Shown: positions 27,148 through 35,884, counted from the first letter of the stretch. The stretch is DNA of 64,000 nucleotides from an uncultured Psychrobacter sp. (GCF_947488565.1 NZ_CANKZC010000004.1:414065-478064); one strand, 5' to 3'. Program-made: numbers and translations. Notes: generated by a model from the sequence alone, not told the origin.

Positions 27148-28368
27148 TTAACGCAGGGTGTTGACCTCAGACACATAAGTTGGCAGCTGCCATGCCCCGC
27201 CCGCTTCAATCATACGGCACAGCCCCGTACTACTCTCATGACTTTTTACAAAACTTTTACCCGTCCATATCCAATCAATTTTATTTAAGCAATCACCAAT
27301 ACCGCGGCCTTTTTGTACCGAGCTGATCTTCCCGTTTGTATAATCAGTCGCCTCAGTGGTTATTAGCACTGGGTTATAAGGTTTTTTATCATTGATTACC
27401 CACATTCCTGTTCCCGCGTTATAAGCACCCATCCAGCAGTTATGTTGGATTAGCAATTGTGACCCATTCAGACGACTGATTCGCCAAGGTGATTTGTCTG
27501 TTAAATTTGGGCAGTCAGTCTCTACATTGGCTATGGTGCCTTTTGTCAATGCCGATAACTGTGAGGACTTCATACTAAACTTCTCTTTACGGCTTGATGT
27601 GGCCCTGATGTTAGGCACTATTAAACGCAGTTGAGGAGCAGGTTTGGGTGGTAGTACATTACTGTTAGACTTGCTTGTGCCATTGGTACTGACTAGCGCA
27701 CTAGGTGTCCCTACTCGCCCTTGTGCTTCATCAGCTTTTATCATCACCGCCGTTGCGCCTTTATCAGATAACTCCCAACGCGAGTTGCGCATGACCAGCT
27801 CAATCTTACTAGATTTGGTCAGCGCTTCAAGCAATGCTGAAACTTGGGTGGTGGTAAGCTCGGCATCACCTGCAACTGTCGAAAAAGGCTTGGTTTCTCC
27901 CAAATCTTTACCATCAATAAATAACGACATACGGTGGCGATTACCCAGTTGTAGCAGCGCTTTGGTAGAGCTCTCTTTGGTTCCGCCAAGTTTAATTTTA
28001 CCGATGACATTAGCATCACTACCTGCACGGCGCATGAGTAATATAGAAATAGGAAAATCGCTATTTTCTGCTTGATAACCTGCTAGCCGGCAAGTACGCG
28101 TATTGTCACAAGCAACTTGCCAGTCTTGATGCGTCAGCTCAACCGCTGCGTTACTTATCGAACTTAACGCTATAGCACTGATGGCTACTAGTGTAGACGC
28201 TGCTATATTATTCATAGGGAAAATACTTTTTAAAGAGGTGCTACTATGTGCTTTGTCCCAAGAAGTACCCATTATCCAAGCCAATTTATTCTTATTATTT
28301 TTGTACTGCATACCAGTATTGCCCACAGTCCTATTTGACTGTATAGGCTTATAAAATAAACCTTTCAT
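27148..28368 (-). CDS. DUF1176 domain protein, probably exported
   Basis: Protein of about 406 residues. The DUF1176 hallmark is visible after the N-terminal region: LTHQDWQVACDNTRTCRLAGYQ, then FPISILLMRRAGSDANVIGKI, and at the C-terminus IDWIWTGKSFVKSHESSTGLCRMIEAGGAW. A hydrophobic signal-like segment with A-x-A-type ends (NNIAASTLVAISAIALSSISNAA) starts at about residue 52, so the protein is probably exported to the periplasm. The start is uncertain: ATG at 28368 (GAGAG just upstream), GTG at 28377, or ATG at 28215 directly before the signal segment but without a Shine-Dalgarno. Function unknown. Confidence 0.75.
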   Translation of the reverse strand: MKGLFYKPIQSNRTVGNTGMQYKNNKNKLAWIMGTSWDKAHSSTSLKSIFPMNNIAASTLVAISAIALSSISNAAVELTHQDWQVACDNTRTCRLAGYQAENSDFPISILLMRRAGSDANVIGKIKLGGTKESSTKALLQLGNRHRMSLFIDGKDLGETKPFSTVAGDAELTTTQVSALLEALTKSSKIELVMRNSRWELSDKGATAVMIKADEAQGRVGTPSALVSTNGTSKSNSNVLPPKPAPQLRLIVPNIRATSSRKEKFSMKSSQLSALTKGTIANVETDCPNLTDKSPWRISRLNGSQLLIQHNCWMGAYNAGTGMWVINDKKPYNPVLITTEATDYTNGKISSVQKGRGIGDCLNKIDWIWTGKSFVKSHESSTGLCRMIEAGGAWQLPTYVSEVNTLR

Positions 28369-28706
28369 AACTCTCACTCATCAACAGAGGAAATATAAAA
28401 CTGTAGCATGATGACCACAGCTAATTATTGTCTTAGCCCACTGACGTGTCAATTTGTTATTACAATGTATCATTATGTAATGCTATAAGCAAACAACTTT
28501 AAACCATTTATCATCAATATTTCAATCAGTTAGTAACAAAAAAGCCAATCAATATGGTGCTGATTGGCTTTTTTGTTTTCTTCTACCTAAAATACAAATT
28601 ATGTCTAAAAATAACCAATGTAAGAGCCGCTATTAGATAATAATTGAATTGAATACCACAAAACGTCAATCATCAAAATTGTATTAAATTGACAATAATG
28701 AGTTAT
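28369..28706. other. Intergenic region before the DUF1176 gene
   Basis: A 338-bp spacer. It holds the strong terminator at 28538-28574 and, nearer 28370-28500, presumably the DUF1176 promoter. Nothing else was recognised. Confidence 0.5.
28538..28574 (-). terminator. Terminator of the yghU gene
   Basis: Perfect 14-bp stem AAAAAAGCCAATCA (28538-28551) with TGATTGGCTTTTTT (28561-28574), 9-nt loop. The T run on the minus strand serves the glutathione transferase gene about 130 bp away. Confidence 0.85.
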
Positions 28707-29561
28707 TTAAACGATGGCTTTTAATGACAGCTCAACCGCTTTTTTTACTGCTGGACGTTCAGCGATATTTTGTGCCCAGCGTTTGACATGCTCATACTCA
28801 TCCACTTGTAAGAACTCAGCGGCATCATAGAGCTTGCCAAGCACCAACTGTCCATACCATGCCCAAATAATCATATCAGCGATATTGTAATCGGCATCGT
28901 CATTACCGCCCATGTATTTGTGGTCTTTTAAGTGCTTGTCTAATACGTCAAGCTGACGTTTAACCTCCATCGTATAGCGATTGATCGGATACTCTAATGG
29001 CTTTGGTGCATAGGCATAAAAATGTCCAAAACCGCCACCTAAGAAAGGCGCACTGCCCATCTGCCACATGACCCAAGACAAGCAGTCTGCACGCGCTTTA
29101 CTTAAGGATAAAGGAATAAATTTGCCAAATTTTTCGGCCAGATACATTAAAATAGCCCCAGACTCAAAGATGGCCACAGGCTCGTCAGCTTCACGATTAG
29201 AATGATCGACTAAAGCTGGTATTTTTGAATTGGGGTTGATGTCCACAAAGCCTGAGCCAAACTGCATACCCTCAGAGATGTCAATTTTATAGGCATCGTA
29301 CTCGACGCCTTTGACGCCCAGCTCAGCCAGCTCTTCTAAAAGAATATTTACCTTGACACCATTTGGGGTATTAAGTGAATATAGCTGCAGGGGTGCATCG
29401 CCTACAGGTAATGCTTGCTCGTAACGCGCGCCTGCGGTTGGACGATTAATATTAGCAAACTTGCCACCGTTGTCTTTGTCTTGTACCCAAACCTTGGGCG
29501 GTGTGTAAGCCGCGTTCTGCTCGTCAGTATTGTTGTTAGAATGGTTGTTATCCTGACTCAT
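28707..29561 (-). CDS. yghU: Glutathione S-transferase, YghU (Nu-class) type
   Basis: Cytoplasmic glutathione transferase/disulphide-bond reductase of 284 residues. The N-terminal thioredoxin-like domain follows a 50-residue extension and reads LYSLNTPNGVKVNILLEEL, with the TPNG motif typical of YghU and YfcG-type enzymes (Thr/Asn in place of Tyr/Ser). Next come VDINPNSKIPALVDHS and FESGAILMYLAEKFG for glutathione binding. The alpha-helical C-terminal domain contains MWQMGSAPFLGGGFGHFY. Length is close to E. coli YghU (288). The Asn-rich N-terminal 20 residues look disordered. It is a single gene. Confidence 0.92.
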   Translation of the reverse strand: MSQDNNHSNNNTDEQNAAYTPPKVWVQDKDNGGKFANINRPTAGARYEQALPVGDAPLQLYSLNTPNGVKVNILLEELAELGVKGVEYDAYKIDISEGMQFGSGFVDINPNSKIPALVDHSNREADEPVAIFESGAILMYLAEKFGKFIPLSLSKARADCLSWVMWQMGSAPFLGGGFGHFYAYAPKPLEYPINRYTMEVKRQLDVLDKHLKDHKYMGGNDDADYNIADMIIWAWYGQLVLGKLYDAAEFLQVDEYEHVKRWAQNIAERPAVKKAVELSLKAIV

Positions 29562-29848
29562 AATATATCCTTAATTTGCGTTTATTAATTTACGTTATCG
29601 ATGTTTTATCAGCTCATGTGTTTTGTCTATTTTTTACGTAAGCATCAAGCCAAGGTTCACTATAGCGAAAAATTAACGGTATATTAAAGTCCTCTCTTGT
29701 AATCAATCTAGCGCTTCAAACATGACCTTTTATAAAATACTACCTTGATTTACTGTTATTGTGAGCCGCTCTTTCTTATACTACTCAGCTTGCACCGCTT
29801 AACAGGCCGTTTTGCTTGTCTTAAAATCAAAAATCCAATGAGAGTGAC

Positions 29849-31225
29849 ATGGTAACGCTAACCCCAACGCAAGAAAAATACCTGCCCTATGTGTTAGCGG
29901 TAGCGCTGTTTATGCAGATCCTAGATGCTACTATCCTAAACACCTCGCTACCGCAAATGGCACAAGCACTAGGCGAGTCGCCACTTAAAATGCAATGGGC
30001 GGTCATCAGTTACGCGTTAACATTAGCGATTTTTATCCCTATTAGTGGTTTTTTGGCTGACAAATACGGCACACGTCGCATCTTTTTGACTGCCATTGTC
30101 ATATTTTCTATCGGCTCGGTACTGTGCGCCGCATCCCCAACGTTGGACTTTTTGATAGGTTCGCGGGTGATTCAAGGGATTGGCGGCGCCATGATGACGC
30201 CGGTTGCACGCTTAATACTGGTCAAGTCTTATCCACGTAATAAACTACTGACCGTCATGAATTTTGCGGTGATACCAGCATTGGTTGCGCCACTCGTGGG
30301 ACCAGTGCTGGGTGGCTATATTGTTCAGTATGCCAGCTGGCATTGGATATTTTTGATTAATATTCCGATGGGTATTTTAGGGTTTGTCATGGGTAAAAAG
30401 CTGGTGCCCGCTTTGTTTGAAGACACCAAACGCCTTGATTGGCTAGGCTTTGGGTTGTTTGCAGCAGCAGCTTGCGGCTTCACTCTTGCTGTAGAATTTG
30501 GCTCGCAAGTTGGGCGCGGTATATATGGCCTCTTATTGGCTGTAGCAGCAAGCGTATTATTAGGCGCTTATGTGGCATATGCTAAACGCGGCGCAGCACC
30601 CCTGTTTCCGCTTACTCTATTTGATATTCGCACCTTTCGCATCGGTATTACAGGCAATTTATTTACCCGTTTGGGCATCAGTGCTGTGCCGTTCTTACTG
30701 CCGTTATTGTTACAAGTGGTATTTGAGTACTCGCCATCACAAGCAGGTTGGTTACTCGCCCCTATTGCTATCGGAGCCATCGGTATTAAACCTTGGGTCA
30801 GTAAAATTATCCAGCGGTTTAGCTACCGTAAGGTTTTGGTATTAAATACTTTATTAATCGGCCTATTAATTATTGTGTTAGCACAGTTCGATAACCCTGA
30901 TAATTGGCTATGGTTCATACCTCTTCTCATCATGATGGGTGCGTGTAATTCTATGCAATTTAGTGCGATGAACACCATTACTATCGGCGACCTAGAAGGC
31001 GCGCAGACCAGTAGTGGTAATAGCCTAATGGCCGTCAATCAGCAGCTAGCAATTAGCTTTGGTATTGCTTTTGGGGCAGCGGTGCTCAACCTGCTGCGTG
31101 AGCGCTTTGAGCTTGATACTTTGGCGGCGTTTCAAACGACGTATTGGGTACTTGGCGTGTTAACCATCCTCTCAGGATTATACTTTTTACGACTCAAGCC
31201 TGAAGATGGTCGCGGTTTATACTAA
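29849..31225 (+). CDS. MFS drug:H+ antiporter, DHA2 (MdtD/EmrB-like) type
   Basis: Inner-membrane proton-driven exporter of 458 residues with about 13-14 helices. It shows DHA2 features: ALFMQILDATILNTSLPQMA in helix 1, GFLADKYGTRRIF (motif A) after helix 2, GSRVIQGIGGAMMTP, and motif C-like PALVAPLVGPVLGGYIV in helix 5, followed by SWHWIFLINIPMG. E. coli MdtD is the nearest familiar relative by pattern and length (471). Likely function is multidrug or metabolite efflux; the substrate is unknown. AGAGTGAC precedes the ATG at 29849. No TetR or MarR regulator and no membrane-fusion partner are adjacent. Confidence 0.9.
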   Translation: MVTLTPTQEKYLPYVLAVALFMQILDATILNTSLPQMAQALGESPLKMQWAVISYALTLAIFIPISGFLADKYGTRRIFLTAIVIFSIGSVLCAASPTLDFLIGSRVIQGIGGAMMTPVARLILVKSYPRNKLLTVMNFAVIPALVAPLVGPVLGGYIVQYASWHWIFLINIPMGILGFVMGKKLVPALFEDTKRLDWLGFGLFAAAACGFTLAVEFGSQVGRGIYGLLLAVAASVLLGAYVAYAKRGAAPLFPLTLFDIRTFRIGITGNLFTRLGISAVPFLLPLLLQVVFEYSPSQAGWLLAPIAIGAIGIKPWVSKIIQRFSYRKVLVLNTLLIGLLIIVLAQFDNPDNWLWFIPLLIMMGACNSMQFSAMNTITIGDLEGAQTSSGNSLMAVNQQLAISFGIAFGAAVLNLLRERFELDTLAAFQTTYWVLGVLTILSGLYFLRLKPEDGRGLY

Positions 31226-31310
31226 CACCCGTAATGTCTAGCTCTCTCAAACCCATCGATGTTATGGGTGCTATAAACGGCATACTTTAAAATCATAAAC
31301 ATAAGACATA

Positions 31311-31356
31311 AAAATGCCAGCCTGTCCTTAGATATATATCCAAAGACAGGCTGGCA
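31311..31356 (-). terminator. Terminator of the bacterioferritin pair
   Basis: Perfect 12-bp stem TGCCAGCCTGTC (31315-31326) with GACAGGCTGGCA (31345-31356), 18-nt loop. A T run follows on the minus strand (31314-31311), 50 bp past the bacterioferritin stop. Confidence 0.8.
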
Positions 31357-31406
31357 AAAATAGTCTATTCACAATAAAACTAACGCAGTGTTAGACGCTA
31401 AGCATC

Positions 31407-31889
31407 TTATAGCGCGTCATCGTCATGCATTTGCGATTGGATATAGCGCTCGACCCCAATACTCTGTATCAGATCTTCTTGAGTCTCCAACCAATCGTCA
31501 TATTCTTCATTACCATCTTTTAAAGTGACCAACAGCTGGCGCGATACATAGTCACGATGCGTTTCACACAAGGTAACCGCATCAGTGATAATAGTAAACT
31601 TTTGCCTTTCTAAACGCAGATTACACTCGATCATCTCAGGTACATCTTCTGCAAGAAACATCTTGCCATAATCTTGCAAGTTTGGCAGGCCACCCAGTAA
31701 TAAGATACGCGCAATCAGATCGTCCGACCATTTCATCTCAGCAATAGATTGCTTATAAAAATTTTCGTTTAATGCTTCAAGCCCCCAGTGGCGGGCAATA
31801 CGTGCATGCAAAAAATACTGGTTAATAGCAATCAACGACTGTCCGAGCACTTTATTTAAGGCGCGAATGACCTCTTTATCCCCTTTCAT
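31407..31889 (-). CDS. Bacterioferritin, haem-binding subunit lacking ferroxidase ligands
   Basis: Ferritin-like subunit of 160 residues whose numbering aligns with E. coli Bfr. The haem ligand Met52 is present (AEMKWSD). Of the six ferroxidase ligands only Glu51 and Glu94 remain; Glu18 is Ser, His54 is Trp, Glu127 is Asn and His130 is Tyr. It should therefore bind haem at subunit interfaces but not oxidise iron by itself. The neighbouring subunit, 65 bp upstream, shows the reverse pattern, so mixed 24-mers are expected. GGGAG lies about 8 nt before the ATG at 31887-31889. It is second in the bfr-bfr operon. Confidence 0.93.
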   Translation of the reverse strand: MKGDKEVIRALNKVLGQSLIAINQYFLHARIARHWGLEALNENFYKQSIAEMKWSDDLIARILLLGGLPNLQDYGKMFLAEDVPEMIECNLRLERQKFTIITDAVTLCETHRDYVSRQLLVTLKDGNEEYDDWLETQEDLIQSIGVERYIQSQMHDDDAL

Positions 31890-31954
31890 ATTCTTTCTCC
31901 CTAACCTCTTAATACTGACTCTAAATATTGTGATTCATTACATCTATAATGAAG

Positions 31955-32443
31955 TTAAACAATATCAGGAGATACCTCTGCCATTTGGCTTTGTAGATAA
32001 TTAGGCAGACCGACCATATCAATAAGGCGTAGCTGCTGCTCTAACCAATGTGCATGATCTTCTTCAGTATCTTTGAGCTGCTCAACCAACATCTCACGGG
32101 TCACATAATCCTGCTCTTCTTCACACAGCGCAATACCGTCTTTTAGATGCTGCTGCACCTCATACTCTAAATCAAGATCATATTGCAGCATCTCAGGAAC
32201 AGTGCTACCGACTTTAATCTCATTAACGGTCATTTTTGGCGTACCGCTGAGCATCAAAATACGGCGAATAATGGCCTGCGCATGCAAAGTTTCATCTTCC
32301 ATTTCATGATGGATACGGTCATATAGCTTACCGTAATGCCACTCAGCATACATCTCTGAATGAATAAAATACTGGTCACGGGCTGCAAGCTCACCGCCCA
32401 GTAAGAAATTTAAATAATCAATGACTTTTTGGCTGCCTATCAT
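31955..32443 (-). CDS. Bacterioferritin, ferroxidase subunit lacking the haem Met
   Basis: Ferritin-like subunit of 162 residues. The ferroxidase ligands are all found: Glu18 ([12 protein letters not shown]), Glu51 and His54 (DETLHAQ), Glu93 (equivalent to E. coli Glu94, DLDLEYE), and Glu127 and His130 (TEEDHAHW). The haem ligand Met52 is replaced by Thr52. It would oxidise Fe2+ and, with the partner gene just downstream, form a haem-containing mixed shell that stores iron. The ATG at 32441-32443 has AGGAG about 8 nt upstream; the frame opens at 32470. It is first gene of the pair and lies downstream of bfd on the same strand, 436 bp away. Confidence 0.93.
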   Translation of the reverse strand: MIGSQKVIDYLNFLLGGELAARDQYFIHSEMYAEWHYGKLYDRIHHEMEDETLHAQAIIRRILMLSGTPKMTVNEIKVGSTVPEMLQYDLDLEYEVQQHLKDGIALCEEEQDYVTREMLVEQLKDTEEDHAHWLEQQLRLIDMVGLPNYLQSQMAEVSPDIV

Positions 32444-32879
32444 AACGCGTACTCCTATTCCTATACTCATTCGATTTTTTATTTATTCTAAGATGGTTCT
32501 ATTAATACAAAAAAATGTATTTATCAGTCGTTTATTGACCTTCAACTATATCCAATATATGACTAAAGTATCTAACAGCATTAGTAAAATATAGTAGCAC
32601 AAAGGCAGGATAAGGGGTGTAACGTTATGAACTAGGAATAAGATGTCAGTTGAGAATAATAACTAACATCATTGTAAGAGTGACTATAAAGAAGCAGATA
32701 ACACTTAAGCATGATTTGGAATTGTTGATAAAAAGGGGAAATAGTAGGTAGTAGAAAGTTACTACATACGCCTTACCAAGTGTTCATTTTTGGAAACTAA
32801 TGTGCTTCACAACTTATTTATGTCAATTAGCCGTCTTTAATCAAACACTTGCTTTTCATTGGCATAACAATTGCATCAT
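32444..32879. other. Intergenic region between bfd and the bfr pair
   Basis: A 436-bp spacer with genes on the minus strand at both sides. It must contain the bfr promoter. I see no clear Fur-type palindrome, hairpin terminator or small reading frame. Confidence 0.4.
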
Positions 32880-33071
32880 TTAAACCGCATAAGCCAATAT
32901 ATCGAGTTTGGCATGATGCTCGTTTAAATAGTCATTTACCATGGGTTCACAGCATCCACAACAAGTAGCAACATCAAGAGAGTCTTTTAAACCCTCAAGG
33001 GTATCAACTCCTGAAGCGATAGCCGCTTGAATTTGCTTCTCTTTTACATCGTTACAGATACATACATACAT
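32880..33071 (-). CDS. bfd: Bacterioferritin-associated ferredoxin
   Basis: A small [2Fe-2S] protein of 63 residues that passes electrons to bacterioferritin haem to release stored iron. The BFD-like pattern is MYVCICNDV at the N-terminus (Cys4, Cys6) and ATCCGCCEPM further on, where Cys38 and Cys41 match the usual ligands. Extra cysteines at 37 and 40 make a CCGCC cluster. The context supports the name: the bfr pair lies downstream and a Fur-like box lies directly upstream, so it is probably induced on iron starvation. Confidence 0.93.
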   Translation of the reverse strand: MYVCICNDVKEKQIQAAIASGVDTLEGLKDSLDVATCCGCCEPMVNDYLNEHHAKLDILAYAV

Positions 33072-33115
33072 AGTTTGTTCCTATCACTATAGCTAGTTAG
33101 TATTGTTTATAATAA

Positions 33116-33130
33116 CGATAATTATTACCA
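33116..33130 (-). promoter_or_regulatory. Fur-like box upstream of bfd
   Basis: CGATAAT-T-ATTACCA matches the 7-1-7 Fur consensus TGATAAT-N-ATTATCA at 12 of 14 arm positions. It lies 45 bp upstream of the bfd start codon, in promoter position. Fur repression of bfd is well known in other proteobacteria. Confidence 0.7.
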
Positions 33131-33645
33131 TTTACAATGACTGTTTTGACAACAATTTTCAATAACGATTTATTTGGTGCGCTTAAGTAATAGGCGTTGG
33201 TAATGCTACACAAACATAAAAAATAAGTTTACTGATATTAAAATATAGAAAAATATATTTATATATCCGTAAATATTAATATATTGCCGATGAACGGTGT
33301 TAAAATACAGACAAGTGGGCATATAAAAGATATTTTTATGTATATAAATATATATTTTATGTTATTATTGTTTTCAGTTGCTTAAATGTTTTTTATTGTT
33401 CGTTTAGTTTATTATTTATGTATACTTATGTATAAACTGAATGCTCAATTTTGGACCATAGCTGAAGTGATATTGGTTAGCTGACGTTAAGTCGATTCTG
33501 TTTACAAGATCAATATAATTATGCTTCAAATCTTTTACGAAATGAATGCGTTTTAATGACTCGATTGATTAGATAGTAAGTTATCGGATACTACTAGGTA
33601 ATGGATTATCTATTTTATTAACTACTCAACTTCTCTCTTATTAAG

Positions 33646-33660
33646 ATGAATAAAATTCAT
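33646..33660 (+). promoter_or_regulatory. Palindrome before the ArsR gene, possible operator
   Basis: ATGAAT-AAA-ATTCAT is a perfect 6-3-6 inverted repeat, 34 bp upstream of the ArsR start. ArsR/SmtB proteins commonly bind such imperfect A/T-rich dyads in their own promoter. Binding is inferred only from position and symmetry. Confidence 0.4.
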
Positions 33661-33694
33661 AAGTAAGTGTGACAATCTATTTGGAATATACTCT

Positions 33695-34006
33695 ATGTCT
33701 GACAATAATTTTGCTATGCAGCCTCTTGAATTATTTAAAGTACTGTCTGATCCAACTCGTTTGAAGTTGTTCCAGATTTTATTTAATAAAGAGTCACGCT
33801 GTGTATGCGAACTGGTAGATCTGCTTGATCAACCGCAGCCTACAGTTTCTCGTCACCTAAACCATCTAAAAAAGCTAGGCATCCTTAGTTGCTCACGCGA
33901 AGGTACATGGATGTGGTATGAAGTGGCTGACGATTTACCAGAGTGGTGTCAAGAAATATTAGAAATTACTTATAACACGCTACAAAGCCAGCCAGAAGCC
34001 AGTTAG
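33695..34006 (+). CDS. ArsR/SmtB-family metal-responsive repressor
   Basis: Winged-helix regulator of 103 residues. FKVLSDPTRLKLFQILFNKE is the start of the ArsR fold, and QPQPTVSRHLNHLKKLGIL is the recognition helix region. Cys36-Val-Cys38-Glu-Leu lies in the alpha-3 position that holds the arsenite site (CVC) of classical ArsR, so thiol-based sensing of As(III), Sb(III) or a similar ion is likely. No arsenate reductase, ArsB or Acr3 gene is nearby; the next gene downstream is cysA on the opposite strand. It may control itself and distant targets. Confidence 0.88.
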   Translation: MSDNNFAMQPLELFKVLSDPTRLKLFQILFNKESRCVCELVDLLDQPQPTVSRHLNHLKKLGILSCSREGTWMWYEVADDLPEWCQEILEITYNTLQSQPEAS

Positions 34007-34039
34007 TAGTCAGCTTTGCTATATGCATCTTTTATGAAT

Positions 34040-34072
34040 AAAAAAAGACCTACATTATTTAGGTCTTTTTTT
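34040..34072. terminator. Bidirectional terminator, ArsR gene and cysA
   Basis: Perfect 13-bp stem AAAAAAAGACCTA (34040-34052) with TAGGTCTTTTTTT (34060-34072), 7-nt loop. T7 is found on both strands between the convergent genes. Confidence 0.9.
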
Positions 34073-34108
34073 ATATTTTATTAAAACGTTTGTTATGGCA
34101 AATATAAA

Positions 34109-34831
34109 TTATGCTAAGTCTAAAAAATCACTAACAAAAGCATTGGTTGGATGATGAATCAACTCTTCTGAGGTACCTACCTGCTCTACACGGCCATGAT
34201 TCATAACCACAATCTCATCAGATACTGCACGTGCCTCTTCTTGATCGTGCGTTACCATGATACTGGTGATGCCAAGCTCGTGGTGAATATCTTTTAACCA
34301 AGTACGTAGCTCTTTACGTACTTTAGCATCAAGCGCACCAAATGGCTCATCAAGCAGTAATAACTTTGGCTTAACCGCTAAAGCGCGTGCCAACGCAATT
34401 CGCTGACGCTGACCACCAGATAGCTGATGTGGGTAAGCATTCGCCAATTGCGGTAACTGAACCAAGTCTAGTAGCTCAGCCACACGCTTATTGATATCGG
34501 TCTTGCTAGGACGTTCATTCTTTGGTAATAGCGTCAGTCCAAAAGCGATGTTATCCGCGATATTTTTATGCCGAAATAGCGCATAATGCTGAAACATAAA
34601 GCCAATACGGCGTTTTTGTACTGGCGTATTGGTCACATCAAGCTCATCGAAAAGTATCTGTCCAGAATCTGCATACTCAAGACCAGCAATAATACGTAGC
34701 AAGGTGGTTTTACCGCAGCCTGAAGGTCCAAGCAAAGTGGTTAATTTCCCAGTAGGAACGGTAATATTAATGTCATCTAAGGCGGTAAAGTTACCAAAGT
34801 TTTTATTTACGTTACGAATTTCGATGCTCAT
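34109..34831 (-). CDS. cysA: Sulfate/thiosulfate ABC transporter ATPase, short form
   Basis: ATPase that powers sulfate import through CysT-CysW. The 240-residue protein has the complete ABC core: Walker [21 protein letters not shown] (Q-loop), [15 protein letters not shown], and [22 protein letters not shown]. It stops at FVSDFLDLA, where E. coli CysA (365 residues) continues for about 120 residues into the TOBE regulatory domain. No remnant follows the stop, which is backed by a terminator, so this looks like a genuine short form. It is the last gene of sbp-cysT-cysW-cysA and lies 101 bp after cysW. Confidence 0.92.
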   Translation of the reverse strand: MSIEIRNVNKNFGNFTALDDINITVPTGKLTTLLGPSGCGKTTLLRIIAGLEYADSGQILFDELDVTNTPVQKRRIGFMFQHYALFRHKNIADNIAFGLTLLPKNERPSKTDINKRVAELLDLVQLPQLANAYPHQLSGGQRQRIALARALAVKPKLLLLDEPFGALDAKVRKELRTWLKDIHHELGITSIMVTHDQEEARAVSDEIVVMNHGRVEQVGTSEELIHHPTNAFVSDFLDLA

Positions 34832-34932
34832 AATGGTACCTTTATTTATATTTTGCTTATCGTGGCAAATTGTTTGAGGGCGGCAGTATTAATTGTATTC
34901 AAGTCGGCTATCACCATTTTAGACCCTGTCAC

Positions 34933-35883
34933 CTATACATTCCCTGAGCTATTGACAGCTTGTGACGTCGTAGCATCGGTGGCATTAGCGCTCACTGGTA
35001 GCTCAGGCGCAGCCGCTAGTCGTTCGGATTTGGCAAACTTGCGCTCTTGTAGCTTGGTCATCACTTGTTGTATGAGCAGTGTCACTAAGGCAAGTGCAGC
35101 AAGCAAGCTTGATAAAGCAAAAGCGGCGGTAAAGTTATAGTCGTTATAAGCAATCTCAACCAGTAGCGGCATGGTGTTGGTCTCGCCGCGAATATGACCC
35201 GATACCACACTAACAGCGCCAAACTCACCCATCGCCCGCGCGTTGGTCAAAATCAAGCCATAAAGTAGTGCCCACTTGATATTTGGCAAGGTGACATGCC
35301 AAAAAGTCTGCCAACCACTCGCGCCTAAAGTAAGCGCGGCCTGCTCTTCACTATCGCCTTGCGTCTGCATGAGCGGTATCAGCTCACGCGCGACAAATGG
35401 AAAGGTGACAAATAATGTCGCCAATACAATTCCTGGTACAGCATAAATTACCTGAAAACCCATGCTCTCAAGCCAGCCGCCAACGGTAGAGTTCAGACCA
35501 AATAGCAACACAAACATCAAACCGGCGACGACTGGCGATACCGAAAATGGCAAATCAAGTAAGGTGGTGACCAGCTGTTTGCCTTTAAATTGATAACGCG
35601 TGACCAGCCAAGCAATCGCAATACCCATCACCATATTGATCGGTAACACGATACCCGCGGTAATCAATGTCAGCTTGATAGCTTGCAAGGCTTCTGGATC
35701 AACGAGCGAGGCGATATACAACTGCCAGCCATTTTTAAAAGCTTCGTAAAACACCGCCAGTAGTGGTATGACCAACATAACAATCATAAATAAAACCGCA
35801 ACAGCAATAAAGGTGCGCCGTATCCAAGGCGTGTCTTTGGTTGCAGGATTGCTCTGATAATCATAGCTATTAGATATTTGCAT
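34933..35883 (-). CDS. cysW: Sulfate ABC transporter permease CysW
   Basis: Inner-membrane permease of 316 residues with about six helices. The EAA loop reads EEQAALTLGASGWQTFWHVTLPNIKWALLYG, and GEFGAVSVVSGHIRGETNTMPLLVEIAYNDY is the typical CysW C-terminal stretch. The ATG at 35881-35883 is separated from the cysT stop by one base, with GGGAG about 9 nt upstream inside cysT, so translation is probably coupled. The upstream in-frame opening at 35925 would overlap cysT and lacks support. The C-terminal 40 residues are polar and rich in Ala, Thr and Ser. Confidence 0.95.
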   Translation of the reverse strand: MQISNSYDYQSNPATKDTPWIRRTFIAVAVLFMIVMLVIPLLAVFYEAFKNGWQLYIASLVDPEALQAIKLTLITAGIVLPINMVMGIAIAWLVTRYQFKGKQLVTTLLDLPFSVSPVVAGLMFVLLFGLNSTVGGWLESMGFQVIYAVPGIVLATLFVTFPFVARELIPLMQTQGDSEEQAALTLGASGWQTFWHVTLPNIKWALLYGLILTNARAMGEFGAVSVVSGHIRGETNTMPLLVEIAYNDYNFTAAFALSSLLAALALVTLLIQQVMTKLQERKFAKSERLAAAPELPVSANATDATTSQAVNSSGNV

Positions 35884-35884
35884 G

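Larger units (their letters stand above)
33072..33694. other. Intergenic divergent region, bfd to ArsR
   Basis: A 623-bp, very A/T-rich spacer between divergent genes, the longest in the window. It holds a Fur-like box near bfd and a small palindrome near the ArsR gene. The middle part (about 33220-33600) is low-complexity A/T sequence with no open frame; a small RNA cannot be excluded. Confidence 0.45.

Noticed and set aside
27644-28075. 143-codon plus-strand frame over the DUF1176 gene
   Set aside because: Antisense shadow with Ser/Leu-rich composition and no start signal.
34853-35140. Plus-strand frame across the cysA-cysW gap
   Set aside because: Overlaps cysW antisense, no ribosome site and no recognisable similarity.
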